Source of the DNA: Pseudobutyrivibrio sp.
GTDB lineage: Bacteria > Bacillota > Clostridia > Lachnospirales > Lachnospiraceae
Direction: 5' to 3'
DNA length: 55,857 bases
NCBI RefSeq assembly: GCF_015057185.1
Contig: NZ_SVEV01000025.1
Location: 1-55,857 of the forward strand
The notes beneath the pieces were generated by a model that was given only the letters and a program-made list of their open reading frames with translations, did not search any database and had not been told where the DNA came from. This document shows, piece by piece, positions 7,385 to 17,962 of the stretch; the stretch's first letter is position 1; each line of letters opens with the position of its first letter. The position numbers and the translations under genes are program-made.

Positions 7385-9538
7385 CTATTTATTTTTATTT
7401 AATTTCATGGTAAGGGCAATTCTGCCCTTTTTCTCATCAACTGAAAGAACCTCTACATCAACGATATCTCCTACAGATACTACTTCAAGAGGATGCTTAA
7501 TATAACGGTCAGTCATCTGCGAAATGTGCACAAGACCATCCTGATGAACGCCAATATCAACAAATGCACCAAAATCAATTACATTTCGTACAGTTCCTTT
7601 GAGCTGCATGCCTGGCTTTAAATCCTTCATCTCAAGAACATCACTCTTTAGGATTGGCTTTGGCATATCCTCACGAGGATCACGTCCTGGCTTTTCTAAT
7701 TCTTTTACGATATCCTCAAGTGTCATTTCGCCAACACCAAGCTCTGTGGATAACGCCTTGATATCGGCGATACTCTTGTGGATTTCTTTAAGAGTGCCTG
7801 CTGCAATATCCTTTACATCAAACCCGAGTTTTTCAAGGAGAGCCTTTGCCGCATCGTAGCTTTCTGGATGTACAGCTGTGGAATCAAGTGGATTTCTACC
7901 ACCTGTAATTCTCATGAAACCTGCACACTGCTCAAATGCTTTAGGCCCAAGCTTAGGCACCTTTTTAAGCTCTGCACGAGAATTGAATCTACCATTCTCT
8001 TCTCTATAAGCAACGATGTTTTTAGCTAAAGTTTTGTTGATACCTGAAACGTATTCTAATAATGATGCTGAAGCAGTATTAAGATCTACACCTACAGCAT
8101 TAACGCATGTCTCTACTACACCTGCAAGAGTCTCATCAAGCTTCTTTTGATTCATATCGTGCTGGTACTGTCCAACACCAACTGATTTAGGATCGATTTT
8201 TACAAGCTCTGCAAGTGGATCCTGAAGTCGACGGGCCATAGATGTGGCACTACGCTGTCCTACATCAAAGTTAGGGAACTCTTCTGTAGCAAGCTTACTT
8301 GCAGAGTAAACTGAAGCGCCTGCTTCATTTACAATAATATACTCAACCTTTTCTGGAATCTCTTTAAGCATATCTACAATAATCTGCTCTGACTCACGGC
8401 TTGCAGTACCATTTCCAAGAGAAATGAGCGAAACATTATACTTTTTAATGAGAGCCTTGATTACTTTCTTAGTTTCCTCAACTTTGTTCTGAGGCGCAGT
8501 TGGATAAACAACTGTAGTATCAAGAACCTTTCCTGTAGCATCAACTACTGCAATTTTGCATCCTGTTCTGAAAGCTGGGTCCCAACCAAGAACAACACGG
8601 CCTGCAATAGGTGGCTGCATAAGAAGCTGTGTGAGATTCTTTCCGAATACTTTGATAGCTCCATCCTCAGCCATCTCTGTAAGATTGTTTCTAATTTCAT
8701 TTTCAATTGATGGAGCAATAAGTCTTGTATATGCGTCCTCAATTGTAGCCTGTAAAGCTTGATTCGTATTTACGTTATCTCGGCTGATAATTTTCTTTTC
8801 GAGATACTTGAGAATATCCTCTACTGGAGCCTCAATTGAGACCTTAAGGATTTTCTCTTTTTCTCCACGATTAAGAGCAAGAATTCTATGACCTGGAAGC
8901 ATTGCGATAGCCTCATCATAATCATAGTAATTCTCATATACAGACTCAGCCTCAGCATCCTTTGCCTTTGATACAATACGACCATTTTTGAAAGTCTTTT
9001 CACGAATCCATGTACGGTAATCCGCATCATCAGAAATACTCTCTGCAATGATATCGCAAGCGCCAGCAATAGCTTCCTCCGGAGTATTGACCTCTTTTTC
9101 TGGATTGATAAATGCTTTCGCTTCCTCTTCAAGGGACTTATCTGTCATCTGAAGAATAATAATATTTGCAAGAGGCTCTAAGCCTTTTTCCTTTGCGATA
9201 GTAGCTCGAGTGCGGCGCTTTGGTCTGTATGGACGATATAAATCATCAACTGCAACCTGTGTTGTAGCCTCAAGTATTGCTTTTTTCAGTTCCTCTGTGA
9301 GAAGCCCCTGTTCCTCGATTGAAGCAAGGCATGTGGCTTTTTTATCCTCTAAGTTACGTAAATAAGTAAGTCTCTCTGAAAGTGCTCTAAGCTGCTCATC
9401 ATTAAGGCCGCCTGTAGCTTCCTTTCTATATCGAGAAATAAATGGAACCGTATTTCCTTCATCTAATAATTTCACTGCAGCCTCAACCTGCGCCGGACGC
9501 ACCTGAAGTTCTGCTGCAATCTGTTTAGTAATATCCAT
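7385..9538 (-). CDS. tex: Tex-family transcription accessory / S1 RNA-binding protein
   Basis: 717 aa from the ATG at 9538, which has ATAGGAG upstream; an earlier in-frame ATG at 9607 would run through the structured repeat and is rejected. Order of domains: N-terminal helical region (IAAELQVRPAQVEAAV), YqgF-like nuclease fold around GWDPAFRTGCK, helix-hairpin-helix (VSGINKTLAKNIVAYREENGR... region) and a C-terminal S1 domain (GTVRNVIDFGAFVDIG...LVHISQM). Tex binds nucleic acids and affects gene expression, but its exact role is not settled. It stands alone; a structured RNA-like element lies 15 bases before its ribosome site. Confidence 0.95.
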   Translation of the reverse strand: MDITKQIAAELQVRPAQVEAAVKLLDEGNTVPFISRYRKEATGGLNDEQLRALSERLTYLRNLEDKKATCLASIEEQGLLTEELKKAILEATTQVAVDDLYRPYRPKRRTRATIAKEKGLEPLANIIILQMTDKSLEEEAKAFINPEKEVNTPEEAIAGACDIIAESISDDADYRTWIREKTFKNGRIVSKAKDAEAESVYENYYDYDEAIAMLPGHRILALNRGEKEKILKVSIEAPVEDILKYLEKKIISRDNVNTNQALQATIEDAYTRLIAPSIENEIRNNLTEMAEDGAIKVFGKNLTQLLMQPPIAGRVVLGWDPAFRTGCKIAVVDATGKVLDTTVVYPTAPQNKVEETKKVIKALIKKYNVSLISLGNGTASRESEQIIVDMLKEIPEKVEYIIVNEAGASVYSASKLATEEFPNFDVGQRSATSMARRLQDPLAELVKIDPKSVGVGQYQHDMNQKKLDETLAGVVETCVNAVGVDLNTASASLLEYVSGINKTLAKNIVAYREENGRFNSRAELKKVPKLGPKAFEQCAGFMRITGGRNPLDSTAVHPESYDAAKALLEKLGFDVKDIAAGTLKEIHKSIADIKALSTELGVGEMTLEDIVKELEKPGRDPREDMPKPILKSDVLEMKDLKPGMQLKGTVRNVIDFGAFVDIGVHQDGLVHISQMTDRYIKHPLEVVSVGDIVDVEVLSVDEKKGRIALTMKLNKNK

Positions 9539-9566
9539 GTTGTGTACTCCTATAGGTTTTTTCTCG

Positions 9567-9647
9567 CCTGTTACGCAAACAATCCATAGTATTACTCCGC
9601 TCAACACACGTTTCGCTTGAGTAATCTATGAGATTGTTTACTACAGG
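9567..9647 (-). repeat. Structured intergenic element, copy 1 (divergent)
   Basis: Minus-strand fold: CCUGU/ACAGG base stem; 1x3 internal loop (A against GUA); GUA/UGC; CAAUC/GAUUG; bulged U; CAUAG/CUAUG; bulged A; AUUACUC/GAGUAAU; GC/GC; tandem GA/GA; AAC/GUU; loop GUGU. The same plan with different bases occurs at 20874-20956 and 33573-33655. It ends 15 bases before the tex ribosome site, in the same sense as tex. Confidence 0.85.
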
Positions 9648-9664
9648 CTATTTTTACTTTTCAA

Positions 9665-10711
9665 TTATAAACATTTCTTTACACGGTTTGTGAAATATCT
9701 CACCAGCGCGGATGATGCCCATGTCAATGCGATGGACAGTAATAACATCGTAAAAGTCTCACGGCGACTATATAATGAAATGTCATAATGCCTAAATAAT
9801 AAGGTGATAATGATGTGGTGTGTCAAAATAACATACCAGCTGATACCTGAAATATAGGCGATAACTTTATATATTTTCTTTTCAGGAGAGATATCCACAT
9901 CTCTTATAGCAAGAAACATAGTTATCGACCAAATTACACAGATTATCTCAAAGGGCTGGTCTAAAACTACTGGGAAAATCGCAGTATAGCCAGCAATCAA
10001 TAAATATACAAATATTGCCACAGAAACAACTGCACAAATAATCCTAGTTGTTTTTGAAATTTCCTTTTTTCCAACTAACTCATAAAGGAGCATTCCAACA
10101 AAGAAGTATAAAAAAACAAATAGTGGATTGTGCTCCACTTGAATATCAAATGGATTAAAGAAAAATAGCAATAATATATTCCAAGCAACTAAAACAGCAA
10201 AAATTGTATATTTAAATTTTTTGATTAACTTTGCAAATAACGGGAAGAGCAAATAGCAAGCCACAATACATGACATAAACCATTCGCCAATTAGATAAAA
10301 CCCTAGTCCACCACTCATTTCCTGAACCATGGCATCAACGCCCAATATTGTAAATACGAACATATATAATGGAGATGTACTACCTGCTGCAACATTATTA
10401 GCTGCGAAATACACAAGAAACATTATCGTATATGCGATATAAAAAGGAATAAACAAACCTTTGAATCTTCTAATGTAGTATTCTTTTATGCTTAATTCAT
10501 TCTCATGATTATACATAAGAGCATAACCAGATATAATAAACAAAAATAAGCTAGCTGGACGCGCCCAGATATTAGCAAAATAATTGACGGATGGCATAAT
10601 AGGATCCGTGCCATGGGCTAAATTAATGTACTCTATACAGAAATGATACAGAAATATAAAAATAACTCCAATATCCCTGAGGATATCGAGACCAATTATT
10701 CTTTTTTTCAT
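9665..10711 (-). CDS. Acyltransferase family 3 membrane protein
   Basis: 348 aa from the ATG at 10711, which follows AGAGGAG; an earlier ATG lacks such a site. About ten hydrophobic segments span the protein. The N-terminus LDILRDIGVIFIFLYHF has the R-x(n)-H pattern of family 3 acyltransferases, and RPASLFLFIISGYAL follows, as in O-acetyltransferases of cell-wall or surface polysaccharides. Acceptor unknown; no glycan genes adjoin it. Stands alone between tex and the glycerol operon. Confidence 0.85.
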   Translation of the reverse strand: MKKRIIGLDILRDIGVIFIFLYHFCIEYINLAHGTDPIMPSVNYFANIWARPASLFLFIISGYALMYNHENELSIKEYYIRRFKGLFIPFYIAYTIMFLVYFAANNVAAGSTSPLYMFVFTILGVDAMVQEMSGGLGFYLIGEWFMSCIVACYLLFPLFAKLIKKFKYTIFAVLVAWNILLLFFFNPFDIQVEHNPLFVFLYFFVGMLLYELVGKKEISKTTRIICAVVSVAIFVYLLIAGYTAIFPVVLDQPFEIICVIWSITMFLAIRDVDISPEKKIYKVIAYISGISWYVILTHHIIITLLFRHYDISLYSRRETFTMLLLSIALTWASSALVRYFTNRVKKCL

Positions 10712-10804
10712 AATCAAGAATCTCCTCTGATTAAATTCTTTATTAAGTATATTCAATTAGGGGTTGAAAAAGCAAGTAATAGTTGGGCTCAGCCAAATAA
10801 GCAC

Positions 10805-10832
10805 AAAAATGCCCTCCCTTCAAGGGGAGGGC
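10805..10832 (-). terminator. Terminator of the glycerol operon
   Basis: Stem GCCCTCCC/GGGAGGGC (10811-10818 with 10825-10832) followed by minus-strand ATTTTTG. It lies just 3' of the DUF1667 gene. Confidence 0.92.
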
Positions 10833-10845
10833 CATAATTGTTATA

Positions 10846-11211
10846 TTATTTAACTTCTACATTTCTTGTGGCAACAACATCTACACCTGTGCCGCATACA
10901 TTTTTAACTACTACATCACCAATATGAACTGGCGCTTTCATTACTGCTGCATCAATTTCTTTCATGACAGCACCAATTTTATCCTTTGGAATATTTGATT
11001 TTGTCTTAACCGATACACGTGGTTTATCACCACCAAGAATTATAGCAGTTGAAGTAACTGTACGTTCTGGATGTGTAACCTCATTTTTTGCATAATTCTC
11101 ACCGATTTTACAGGTGTTTCCTGTAACTGAGATTACCTCTCCTTTTTCTAATTCTACTGTAATGGCACAACCCATTGGGCAGCCGATACATGTCAATTCT
11201 CTCTTTTCCAT
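10846..11211 (-). CDS. DUF1667 iron-sulfur/cysteine-motif protein
   Basis: 121 aa with CIGCPMGC at residues 8-15, then a C at about 33 and another in VKNVCGTGVDV. This is the DUF1667 family, usually found with glycerol-3-phosphate dehydrogenase-like flavoproteins in anaerobes, as here. It probably serves as a small redox partner, perhaps carrying a metal centre, but this is inferred from context. Last gene of the glp operon; a terminator follows at once. Confidence 0.88.
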   Translation of the reverse strand: MEKRELTCIGCPMGCAITVELEKGEVISVTGNTCKIGENYAKNEVTHPERTVTSTAIILGGDKPRVSVKTKSNIPKDKIGAVMKEIDAAVMKAPVHIGDVVVKNVCGTGVDVVATRNVEVK

Positions 11212-11229
11212 AATTTATCTTCTGCCTCC

Positions 11230-12492
11230 TTAGTTATCCTCTATTTTTACAGTTATTTTCTTAAGCCCTGACTTCTCTTTTAGTTTATCTTTAAGCAAAA
11301 TAACCTGTTCCATTTCACCAGGTGCCATAATACGTTTCTTGTTGTGCATTACTCTCTCATCATCAAAGTAAACACTTACGTAAGAGTCCTTATATACAGC
11401 ACCTACACGGAAACGAACTGTAAGCTTGTCATCCATTCTATCCACATTGATAGTAGATGGAACTGTGTAACGAGCGCCTTCTGTAGCCACAATCTCGATA
11501 TCAGCTTTTGCATCTGAAAGCTGACCCTTAACAAATTTAGCTGCATTCTGACCAGCTCTATCTGCTTCCTCAGAAACATAGTCAACAAGATCATGTACAT
11601 GAAGTACATTACCACAAGCAAATACACCAGGAATGTTAGTCTCGAGAGATTCATTTACAACAGGGCCGCTTGTGATTGGACTCATCTCAACTCCTGCATT
11701 TCTAGAAAGCTCATTCTCAGGAATAAGTCCGCAAGAAAGGAGAAGTGTATCACATGTATATCTCTCCTCTGTACCAGGAATTGGTTTGCCCTTGTTATCA
11801 ACCTCTGCAATTGTAACTGCAGTTACATGCTCTTTACCTTCGATGTCAACGACTGTGTGGGAAAGTTTAAGAGGAATGCCAAAATCGTCAAGACACTGAA
11901 CGATATTTCTCTTTAAGCCACCTGAATATGGCATAAGTTCTGCAACAACTTTAACCTTTGCTCCCTCAAGAGTCATTCGACGAGCCATAATAAGTCCAAT
12001 ATCACCAGAGCCTAAGATAACAACCTCACGGCCTGGCATATAGCCTTCAATGTTTACAAGGCGCTGTGCTGTACCTGCTGAGAAAATTCCCGCTGGTCTG
12101 TAGCCAGGAATGTTTAATGCCCCTCTTGGACGCTCACGGCATCCCATTGCAAGAATAACAGCTCCAGCCTTTATCTGATACATTCCATCTTCACGACTCA
12201 TGGCTGTTACCACACGGTCCTCAGAAATATCCATTACCATTGTGTTGAGTTTATACTCGATTTTTGCATCAAGAACCTTCTCAATAAATCTATATGCATA
12301 TTCTGGGCCTGTAAGCTCTTCTTTAAATGTGTGAAGTCCAAAACCATTGTGGATGCACTGGTTAAGAATGCCTCCTAATTCCTTATCTCTCTCTAAAATA
12401 AGAATTTTATCTACGCCGGCATTTCTTGCTGCAACAGCAGCTGCGAGTCCTGCTGGGCCGCCGCCAACAATAACAATATCGTAATTCATCAT
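11230..12492 (-). CDS. NAD(P)/FAD-dependent oxidoreductase, GlpB-like partner
   Basis: 420 aa. N-terminal FAD site VGGGPAGLAAAVAA, then a second nucleotide site ILGSGDIGLIMARR and the C-terminal FAD motif GVFACGNVLHVHDLVD. It resembles thioredoxin-reductase-type flavoproteins such as the second subunit of anaerobic glycerol-3-phosphate dehydrogenase-like complexes. It lacks a CxxC redox pair. The start overlaps the glpA-like stop as TAATG with GGGAGG upstream, so the two subunits are made together. Likely role: pass electrons from glycerol-3-phosphate oxidation to a soluble acceptor. Confidence 0.85.
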   Translation of the reverse strand: MMNYDIVIVGGGPAGLAAAVAARNAGVDKILILERDKELGGILNQCIHNGFGLHTFKEELTGPEYAYRFIEKVLDAKIEYKLNTMVMDISEDRVVTAMSREDGMYQIKAGAVILAMGCRERPRGALNIPGYRPAGIFSAGTAQRLVNIEGYMPGREVVILGSGDIGLIMARRMTLEGAKVKVVAELMPYSGGLKRNIVQCLDDFGIPLKLSHTVVDIEGKEHVTAVTIAEVDNKGKPIPGTEERYTCDTLLLSCGLIPENELSRNAGVEMSPITSGPVVNESLETNIPGVFACGNVLHVHDLVDYVSEEADRAGQNAAKFVKGQLSDAKADIEIVATEGARYTVPSTINVDRMDDKLTVRFRVGAVYKDSYVSVYFDDERVMHNKKRIMAPGEMEQVILLKDKLKEKSGLKKITVKIEDN

Positions 12493-13952
12493 TACTGCTC
12501 GCCTCCCTTCTGATTCTTTGTGCGCTCGATTACAATATTTGACTTTCCACCACTCTTTGTAATCTCTTCATAATCGAGGCCGAGCTCTCTATGGAGTATC
12601 TCCATAGTTTTTGGAGAGCAGAAACCTGCCTGACATCTTCCCATTCCAGCTCTCGTTCTTCTCTTTACTCCGTCAAGCGAACGAGCACCTAAAGGTCTGT
12701 GAATTGCATCAAGAATTTCTCCCTCTGATATAGACTCGCAGCGGCAAATAATGTTACCATATGCTGGATTTTTCTTAATTAACTCATTTCTTTCTTCAAC
12801 TGAAAGGTCTGCTGGGTTCATTACATCTTTTCTAGTGCTAATCCAATTAGTCTTTGGTGTAAGTCCCATCATATCCTTTAACATATTTCCAACCATTTCT
12901 CCGATGGCTGGGCTAGATGTAAGTCCTGGCGATTCGATTGCAGCGCAATCAATAAAGTGCTTTGCACCCTTTACTTCTCCGATGATGAACTCATGGCGAG
13001 CTTCATGGGCACGAAGACCTGCAAATGATGTGATAACCTTTCTCATTGGAAGATTCTTTACATGGTCATTTGCCTTTGCAATTAAATCATTGATTCCAGC
13101 AGCTGTTGTGTTTGTTCCCTCTTTGTCATCAATATCAATAGCTGTAGGTCCAACAATAAGATTTCCATGAACTGTTGGAGATACCAGAACACCTTTTCCA
13201 AGGTTTGTTGGCTGTGGAAAAATAGTGTGACTAACATGATTTCCAACTTCTTTATCAAGCAAGCAGTAGTCACCACGTCTTGGAATAATTTCTATTTTGT
13301 CGTCGTCCTGGCTAACCATATTGTGGATAACACCAGAATATACACCTGCTGCATTTACTACATATTTTGAAACATACTCACCATTGTTGGTGCGAATGTG
13401 CCATAGTCCGTCTTCACCGGCTTTGATAGCCTCAACCTTTGTATTAAATCTAAAATCGACTCCGTTTACATTTGCATTTTCTGCCATCGCAATGCAAAGC
13501 TTGAATGGACAAATAATACCGCCAGTTGGTGCATATAAAGCTCCTTCTACGTTGTCTGAAAGATTTGGTTCCATTTCAAGAGCCTCTTCACGGCTAAGGA
13601 TTCTCATATCCTTTACACCATTTTTTATTCCTCTGTCATAGAGCTCCTGAAGACCAGGAAGAGCTTCCTTATGAATGCAAACAACCATAGAACCATTTCT
13701 TTTGAACGGAATGTCCAAATCACGGCAAAGGTCGTCCATCATTTCATTTCCTCGTACATTTAATTTTGCCATCAATGATCCAGCAGCAGCATCAAAGCCT
13801 GCATGCACAATTGCTGAATTTGCCTTTGACGTTCCCTCACATACATCTTCACATTTTTCCAAAACACAGACATTTGCCTCATAGCGTGAGAGTTCTCTTG
13901 CAATTGCGCTACCAGAAACGCCTGCGCCTATGATTATGACATCATACAACAT
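12492..13952 (-). CDS. glpA: Glycerol-3-phosphate dehydrogenase-like FAD protein with BFD-type Fe-S domain
   Basis: 486 aa. N-terminal FAD-binding IIGAGVSGSAIARELSRYE, a DAO-type catalytic core with NSAIVHAGFD, and a C-terminal [2Fe-2S] BFD-like domain with cysteines in IICRCES and RCQAGFC. This is the GlpA-like protein of Firmicute glycerol operons, oxidising glycerol 3-phosphate to dihydroxyacetone phosphate. 190 bases separate it from glpF, and a hairpin in that gap may reduce read-through. A hydroxyglutarate oxidase-type activity is possible for this family, but the operon argues for glycerol 3-phosphate. Confidence 0.85.
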   Translation of the reverse strand: MLYDVIIIGAGVSGSAIARELSRYEANVCVLEKCEDVCEGTSKANSAIVHAGFDAAAGSLMAKLNVRGNEMMDDLCRDLDIPFKRNGSMVVCIHKEALPGLQELYDRGIKNGVKDMRILSREEALEMEPNLSDNVEGALYAPTGGIICPFKLCIAMAENANVNGVDFRFNTKVEAIKAGEDGLWHIRTNNGEYVSKYVVNAAGVYSGVIHNMVSQDDDKIEIIPRRGDYCLLDKEVGNHVSHTIFPQPTNLGKGVLVSPTVHGNLIVGPTAIDIDDKEGTNTTAAGINDLIAKANDHVKNLPMRKVITSFAGLRAHEARHEFIIGEVKGAKHFIDCAAIESPGLTSSPAIGEMVGNMLKDMMGLTPKTNWISTRKDVMNPADLSVEERNELIKKNPAYGNIICRCESISEGEILDAIHRPLGARSLDGVKRRTRAGMGRCQAGFCSPKTMEILHRELGLDYEEITKSGGKSNIVIERTKNQKGGEQ

Positions 13953-13985
13953 AGTTTTTTCTCCTAACTAAAAATGTTTATTCAT

Positions 13986-14040
13986 TAAGAAAAGGAGTCG
14001 GCAATTAGACGCATCTCATCATGCGTTCAATACCGACTCC
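13986..14040 (-). terminator. Internal terminator-like hairpin between glpF and glpA
   Basis: Outer stem GGAGTCGG/CCGACTCC (13994-14001, 14033-14040), inner stem ACGCAT/ATGCGT (14009-14014, 14021-14026), then CCTTTTCTT on the minus strand. Lying inside the operon it may allow partial read-through, setting a lower dose of the dehydrogenase genes, or protect the upstream mRNA. Confidence 0.7.
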
Positions 14041-14142
14041 AATCCTCAGTGTATCAATAATAAAGTTGTAAAATAAATGGTTACAGTATTGAATACTGAA
14101 CTTATATTACAATACAAACATTGTAATTCTGTGAATGACTAA

Positions 14143-14868
14143 TTAGCCAAACATCTGAGCTGCTGCAAGTGCATTGTAAAGTAAAGAAGCAACAACACCA
14201 CCACAGATAGGTGCTACAGCTGGAATCCAGCCATATGACCAGTTACCATTCTTCTTGCCAAAGTTTGGTGCAAGGCAAAGATAAGCAATACGAGGAGCTG
14301 TATCTCTTGCTGCATTCATTGCGTATCCTGTTAATCCACCGAATGAAGCGCCGCAAGCAACGATTACACCGTATACAAGTGGCCAAACAACACGGTCTGT
14401 ACCTGCTGGAATAAGTGCAAGTGTAAATACAAGTACGAATGTAGCTACAAACTCTGACATAAAGTTAAGGAACTGATTAGGAATTGAAGGTGCTGTACAG
14501 AAGCATCCTCTAACTACTGCATCATCAGCTGTTTCCTTAATGTGATCATGATAAAGAAGCATAAGGATAGCTGCACCTACAAAACCACCAAGCATCTGAG
14601 CTACTATTTGGCCGCCTGCTGTGCTCCAGTCGCCTGTTCTGATAGCAAGGCCAATTGTAACTGCTGGGTTAAAAGCTGATGGACATCCAGTAAAGTTGCT
14701 CATTGCAAATGCAGGAACCATAACAGCCATTCCCCAACCGATGAGGATGTGAACTGCTCCGCCGCCCTTGAAGCCTGATTTGTTCAATGAAACGTTACAG
14801 CAAACGCCATCGCCAAGAAGTACAAGTAAAATAGTACCAATAAACTCACCTACATAAATTGGATTCAT
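14143..14868 (-). CDS. glpF: Glycerol uptake facilitator (aquaglyceroporin)
   Basis: 241 aa MIP-family channel with six membrane segments. The first pore motif is FNPAVT; the second, normally NPA, is NAA (GYAMNAARDTAPR), a variant seen in some glycerol-type channels. AARD with Arg and the following Asp fits the glycerol-facilitator subgroup rather than water-only channels. It sits directly after glpK and before the dehydrogenase genes, so it brings in glycerol for phosphorylation. ATG at 14868 follows AGGGGGTAAAG. Confidence 0.93.
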   Translation of the reverse strand: MNPIYVGEFIGTILLVLLGDGVCCNVSLNKSGFKGGGAVHILIGWGMAVMVPAFAMSNFTGCPSAFNPAVTIGLAIRTGDWSTAGGQIVAQMLGGFVGAAILMLLYHDHIKETADDAVVRGCFCTAPSIPNQFLNFMSEFVATFVLVFTLALIPAGTDRVVWPLVYGVIVACGASFGGLTGYAMNAARDTAPRIAYLCLAPNFGKKNGNWSYGWIPAVAPICGGVVASLLYNALAAAQMFG

Positions 14869-14900
14869 AAAAACTTTACCCCCTTTTTAAGTTGTTTTAT

Positions 14901-16427
<1,527 letters not shown>

Positions 16428-16467
16428 TTAGCAAGTTACTTTTGAAGTGAGTCCTAATTAGCTACGC

Positions 16468-17046
16468 TTAAAGCTGCCATACCTTTTCATTGGTGGTAGA
16501 TACAGCAAGCACCCCATTATTAAGCGCATTCATAACATCATCCCTATCTGAAATCAAGCCTCCTGCCAAAACAGGGACTCGGCTAACAGATTTAACCCTT
16601 TTTATAATCTTTGGTAAGACTATTCCTGGAAGGATTTCGATGACATCCGGCTGAGATATCCCGTGCCTGTCTTGTTTTTCAATGTTAACAAGTGCCATGC
16701 TATCGATTACGAAATATCTAAGTACCGAATATAGACCCAACTCCTTTGCCCTTCCGATAAGATTCCCCTTTGTTGTAATAATACCGTCTGCCACAGTATT
16801 ATTTTTTATAAAGTCAACGGAGATATCCTTGGTATTATTTAGTCCTGCAATCAGATCCAAATGTACCATCGCTACTTTGTCTGCATCTTTTATTTTTTGT
16901 ACAATTCTTGGAATTGAACAAACGTCCCCATACAAGATAAATATTATCTCACAATCAGATGCAATAGCATGCTCCAATCCCTCGTCATCCTTTATGGCTG
17001 CAATAACTGGATTTGCTTCCAGTTTATCGATAAACTCTCTGTGCAT
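16468..17046 (-). CDS. glpP: Glycerol uptake operon antiterminator
   Basis: 192 aa TIM-barrel-like protein of the GlpP family: IAAIKDDEGLEHAI, FILYGDVCSI, HLDLIAGL, IITTKGNLIGRAKELGL, IEILPGIVLPKII and VLAGGLISDRDDV are the family blocks. GlpP binds glycerol 3-phosphate and then prevents early transcription termination in glp leaders. It is first in this operon, so it would regulate its own synthesis along with glpK and glpF. The ATG follows GAGGGAG. Confidence 0.93.
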   Translation of the reverse strand: MHREFIDKLEANPVIAAIKDDEGLEHAIASDCEIIFILYGDVCSIPRIVQKIKDADKVAMVHLDLIAGLNNTKDISVDFIKNNTVADGIITTKGNLIGRAKELGLYSVLRYFVIDSMALVNIEKQDRHGISQPDVIEILPGIVLPKIIKRVKSVSRVPVLAGGLISDRDDVMNALNNGVLAVSTTNEKVWQL

Positions 17047-17079
17047 TACTTATACTCCCTCATAGTAATCTTCCAATCC

Positions 17080-17178
17080 CTAGGCACAAAAAAAGAACAT
17101 GCCTAGAAATACACAAGAATCACCTTATGTTAAGTCGCAGCCACATTCTCATCTCTCACGGGCATTTATTTACTTTGT
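17080..17178 (-). promoter_or_regulatory. Leader of the glp operon, probable GlpP target
   Basis: Between the promoter and glpP the minus strand forms CTAGGCA/TGCCTAG (17100-17106 with 17080-17086) with a run of seven T inside its loop (17088-17094). An upstream ATGCC (17161-17165) can instead pair with GGCAT (17099-17103), placing the T run right after a stem as in a terminator. Two exclusive pairings around one T run suit antitermination. The rest of 17047-17341 holds the promoter and the thrH terminator. Confidence 0.5.
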
Positions 17179-17184
17179 ATACTA

Positions 17185-17213
17185 ATAATACACCTCACAT
17201 GGGTAAAATTCAA
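17185..17213 (-). promoter_or_regulatory. Promoter of the glp operon
   Basis: Minus-strand TTGAAT (17208-17213), 17 bp, TATTAT (17185-17190). The start site near 17178 gives a leader of about 130 bases before glpP. Confidence 0.78.
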
Positions 17214-17310
17214 CATACATTTTTCACAAAATAGAAATACTATGTACACAATTACCTATAATAACCTATTTCACGGCATTTCAAATTAAGTAATAATCGT
17301 TTATTTGCAT

Positions 17311-17338
17311 AAAAAAAGCTTCCCCATTAAGGGGAAGC
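17311..17338 (-). terminator. Terminator after thrH
   Basis: Stem GCTTCCCC/GGGGAAGC (17318-17325, 17331-17338) followed by seven minus-strand T. Confidence 0.93.
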
Positions 17339-17341
17339 AAA

Positions 17342-17944
17342 TTATTTTTGTGCATTTATTATAGCATTATACAAATCATCATATTCTTCAAAGGCTGGAT
17401 ATTGAGGGTAATCTTTTTTTATTGCCTCAGTTGTTCTAAATAAGAATCCTGCTTTTGAAGCCTGAATCATTGCCAAATCATTAAAGCTATCGCCACTTGC
17501 TATTGTCTCAAATCCACAGGACTGTAAAGCTTTGACTGTTGTAAGCTTGCTTTTTTCGCAGCGCATTTTATAGCCTGTTATCTCTCCATCAGCTCCAACA
17601 ATTAGTTCGTTGCAGAAAATAGTAGGCATACCAAGCTTTTCCATTAAAGGACCTGCAAATTGCGAAAAAGTATCACTAATAATTATTGTCTGTCCATGTG
17701 CTCTTAATTTGTCTAAAAATTCTTTTGCCCCTGGAAGTGGATCTATTTTTGCTATTGTTTCTTGAATTTCTTTGAGTCCAAGACCATGCTCCTTTAGAAT
17801 TTCAATTCTATAGTTCATAAGCTTGTCATAATCAGGCTCATCTCTTGTTGTCTTTTTCAATTCTGGAATACCAGTAGCCTCCGCAAAAGCAATCCATATT
17901 TCAGGAACTAAAACCCCTTCTAAATCTAAGCAAGTAATATACAT
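17342..17944 (-). CDS. thrH: Phosphoserine phosphatase / homoserine phosphotransferase ThrH
   Basis: 200 aa HAD phosphatase with a strong match to Pseudomonas ThrH as remembered: LDLEGVLVPEIWIAFAE at the start and IISDTFSQFAGPLM and SGDSFNDLAMI later. ThrH removes phosphate from phosphoserine and can move it to homoserine, making phosphohomoserine for threonine synthesis. Its place right after homoserine dehydrogenase supports the homoserine role. No thrB is seen nearby, so ThrH may replace homoserine kinase; this is inference. Confidence 0.92.
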   Translation of the reverse strand: MYITCLDLEGVLVPEIWIAFAEATGIPELKKTTRDEPDYDKLMNYRIEILKEHGLGLKEIQETIAKIDPLPGAKEFLDKLRAHGQTIIISDTFSQFAGPLMEKLGMPTIFCNELIVGADGEITGYKMRCEKSKLTTVKALQSCGFETIASGDSFNDLAMIQASKAGFLFRTTEAIKKDYPQYPAFEEYDDLYNAIINAQK

Positions 17945-17962
17945 AATTCTTCTCCTAAAAAG

